Origin: Polyangia bacterium
Lineage (GTDB): Bacteria > Myxococcota_A > Polyangia > Polyangiales > Polyangiaceae
DNA length: 12,979 bases
Assembly: GCA_030433055.1 (NCBI GenBank)
Contig: JAUILJ010000125.1
Location: 1-12,979, forward strand
Reading direction: 5' to 3'
Position numbers and translations under genes: made by a program. Position 1 is the first letter of the stretch. The number at the start of each line of letters is the position of its first letter. Of the stretch, positions 12,631 to 12,979 are shown one piece after another. The notes beneath the pieces are model-generated. The model searched no databases, had not been told where the DNA came from, and worked only from the letters and a program-made list of their open reading frames with translations.

Positions 12631-12979
12631 GTGGGTCCCCGTCACGTCGCTCTGCTCTGTTTGGCTTCGGCCTGCCTGTGGGTCGCAGAGGTCCAAGCCG
12701 GCACGCGTTGGCGCGCCCAGGCGATAGAGATCCAGGTGGAACCCAGCCTGTACGGCCTGGCAGAAGACGCCGACGAGGTCGCCGCGCGAGTTGCGCAGCG
12801 CTGGTCGGTGGTGGAGGGCGCCCCCGCGCTTCGGGTGACGTCCGCGACGCGAGAACGTGATGTTGGCTACGACCCTCGCGAGCCGACGAACAGCGTCACG
12901 TTTGCTCCTGAGGGCAGCCCGATCGTGGGGGGCGCGCTGGCGATCACTCTGCTGACCTACGACGCGGAGACCCTGGAGC
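12631..12979 (+). CDS. Exported matrixin-like metalloprotease, N-terminal part (cut by window end)
   Basis: An open frame of 116 codons runs from GTG 12631 off the right edge. A stop precedes it in frame at 12580-12582, and no ATG lies between. The N-terminus is a signal peptide (hydrophobic 6-19) with a Val-Gln-Ala cleavage site near residue 23. The mature start (Thr-Arg-Trp), an Arg-Trp segment near residue 57, Gly-Ala-Pro-Ala-Leu-Arg-Val-Thr, Gly-Tyr-Asp-Pro, then Asn-Ser-Val-Thr-Phe and Ala-Leu-Ala-Ile-Thr-Leu-Leu-Thr-Tyr-Asp follow the layout of myxobacterial secreted matrixin-like zinc proteases ahead of the catalytic helix. The His-Glu-x-x-His motif itself would lie beyond the window, so the assignment is provisional. 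It lies 64 bp downstream of the NuoH-like gene on the same strand. Confidence 0.65.
   Translation, partial: MGPRHVALLCLASACLWVAEVQAGTRWRAQAIEIQVEPSLYGLAEDADEVAARVAQRWSVVEGAPALRVTSATRERDVGYDPREPTNSVTFAPEGSPIVGGALAITLLTYDAETLE

Overview
The window looks like a chromosomal segment of a myxobacterium (Myxococcota, probably Polyangia). DNA and third-codon positions are GC-rich. Exported proteins and lipoproteins dominate. One protein ends in a MYXO-CTERM-type tail (Cys-Gly-Cys-Arg, hydrophobic stretch, Arg cluster). The NHL/Cys-rich, VWA-lipoprotein and matrixin-like gene types are all familiar from that phylum. There is no sign of phage, transposon, CRISPR or tRNA. The largest gap between genes is about 180 bp.

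Left part (1-5304, + strand): the tail of a possible unrecognised gene; a large surface-type protein with a six-bladed NHL propeller, a long Cys-rich module region and a MYXO-CTERM tail; a secreted hypothetical protein translationally coupled to it (ATGA overlap); then a separately placed VWA-domain lipoprotein. The VWA gene converges on a LysR regulator across a 10-bp inverted repeat that encloses a 12-bp tandem duplication.

Middle (5374-7306): the LysR gene (-) and a membrane-anchored or exported metallo-beta-lactamase-fold hydrolase (+) diverge from a 64-bp AT-rich spacer carrying three palindromes. This is a classic layout for a LysR regulator and its target. The hydrolase ends at a strong terminator hairpin shared with the convergent operon.

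Right-middle (7463-10417, - strand): in transcription order, a SMI1/KNR4-like protein, a PhaR-type regulator with a coiled-coil tail, an ECF sigma factor, and its membrane anti-sigma factor (ATGA overlap). The anti-sigma N-domain has lost the usual zinc ligands.

Right end (10599-12979, + strand): the most unusual gene encodes a 655-residue lipoprotein-PDZ-NuoH fusion. A lipoprotein signal, a TIG/IPT-like segment and a PDZ domain precede a full-length but diverged homologue of the complex I membrane subunit NuoH (Nqo8/ND1). No other complex I gene is nearby. After it begins a truncated exported protein resembling matrixin-like metalloproteases.

The best candidate for something undescribed is this fusion. 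Its topology is coherent (periplasmic PDZ joined to the periplasmic N-terminus of NuoH), but its quinone-site and loop motifs are eroded, which suggests a role other than canonical complex I.
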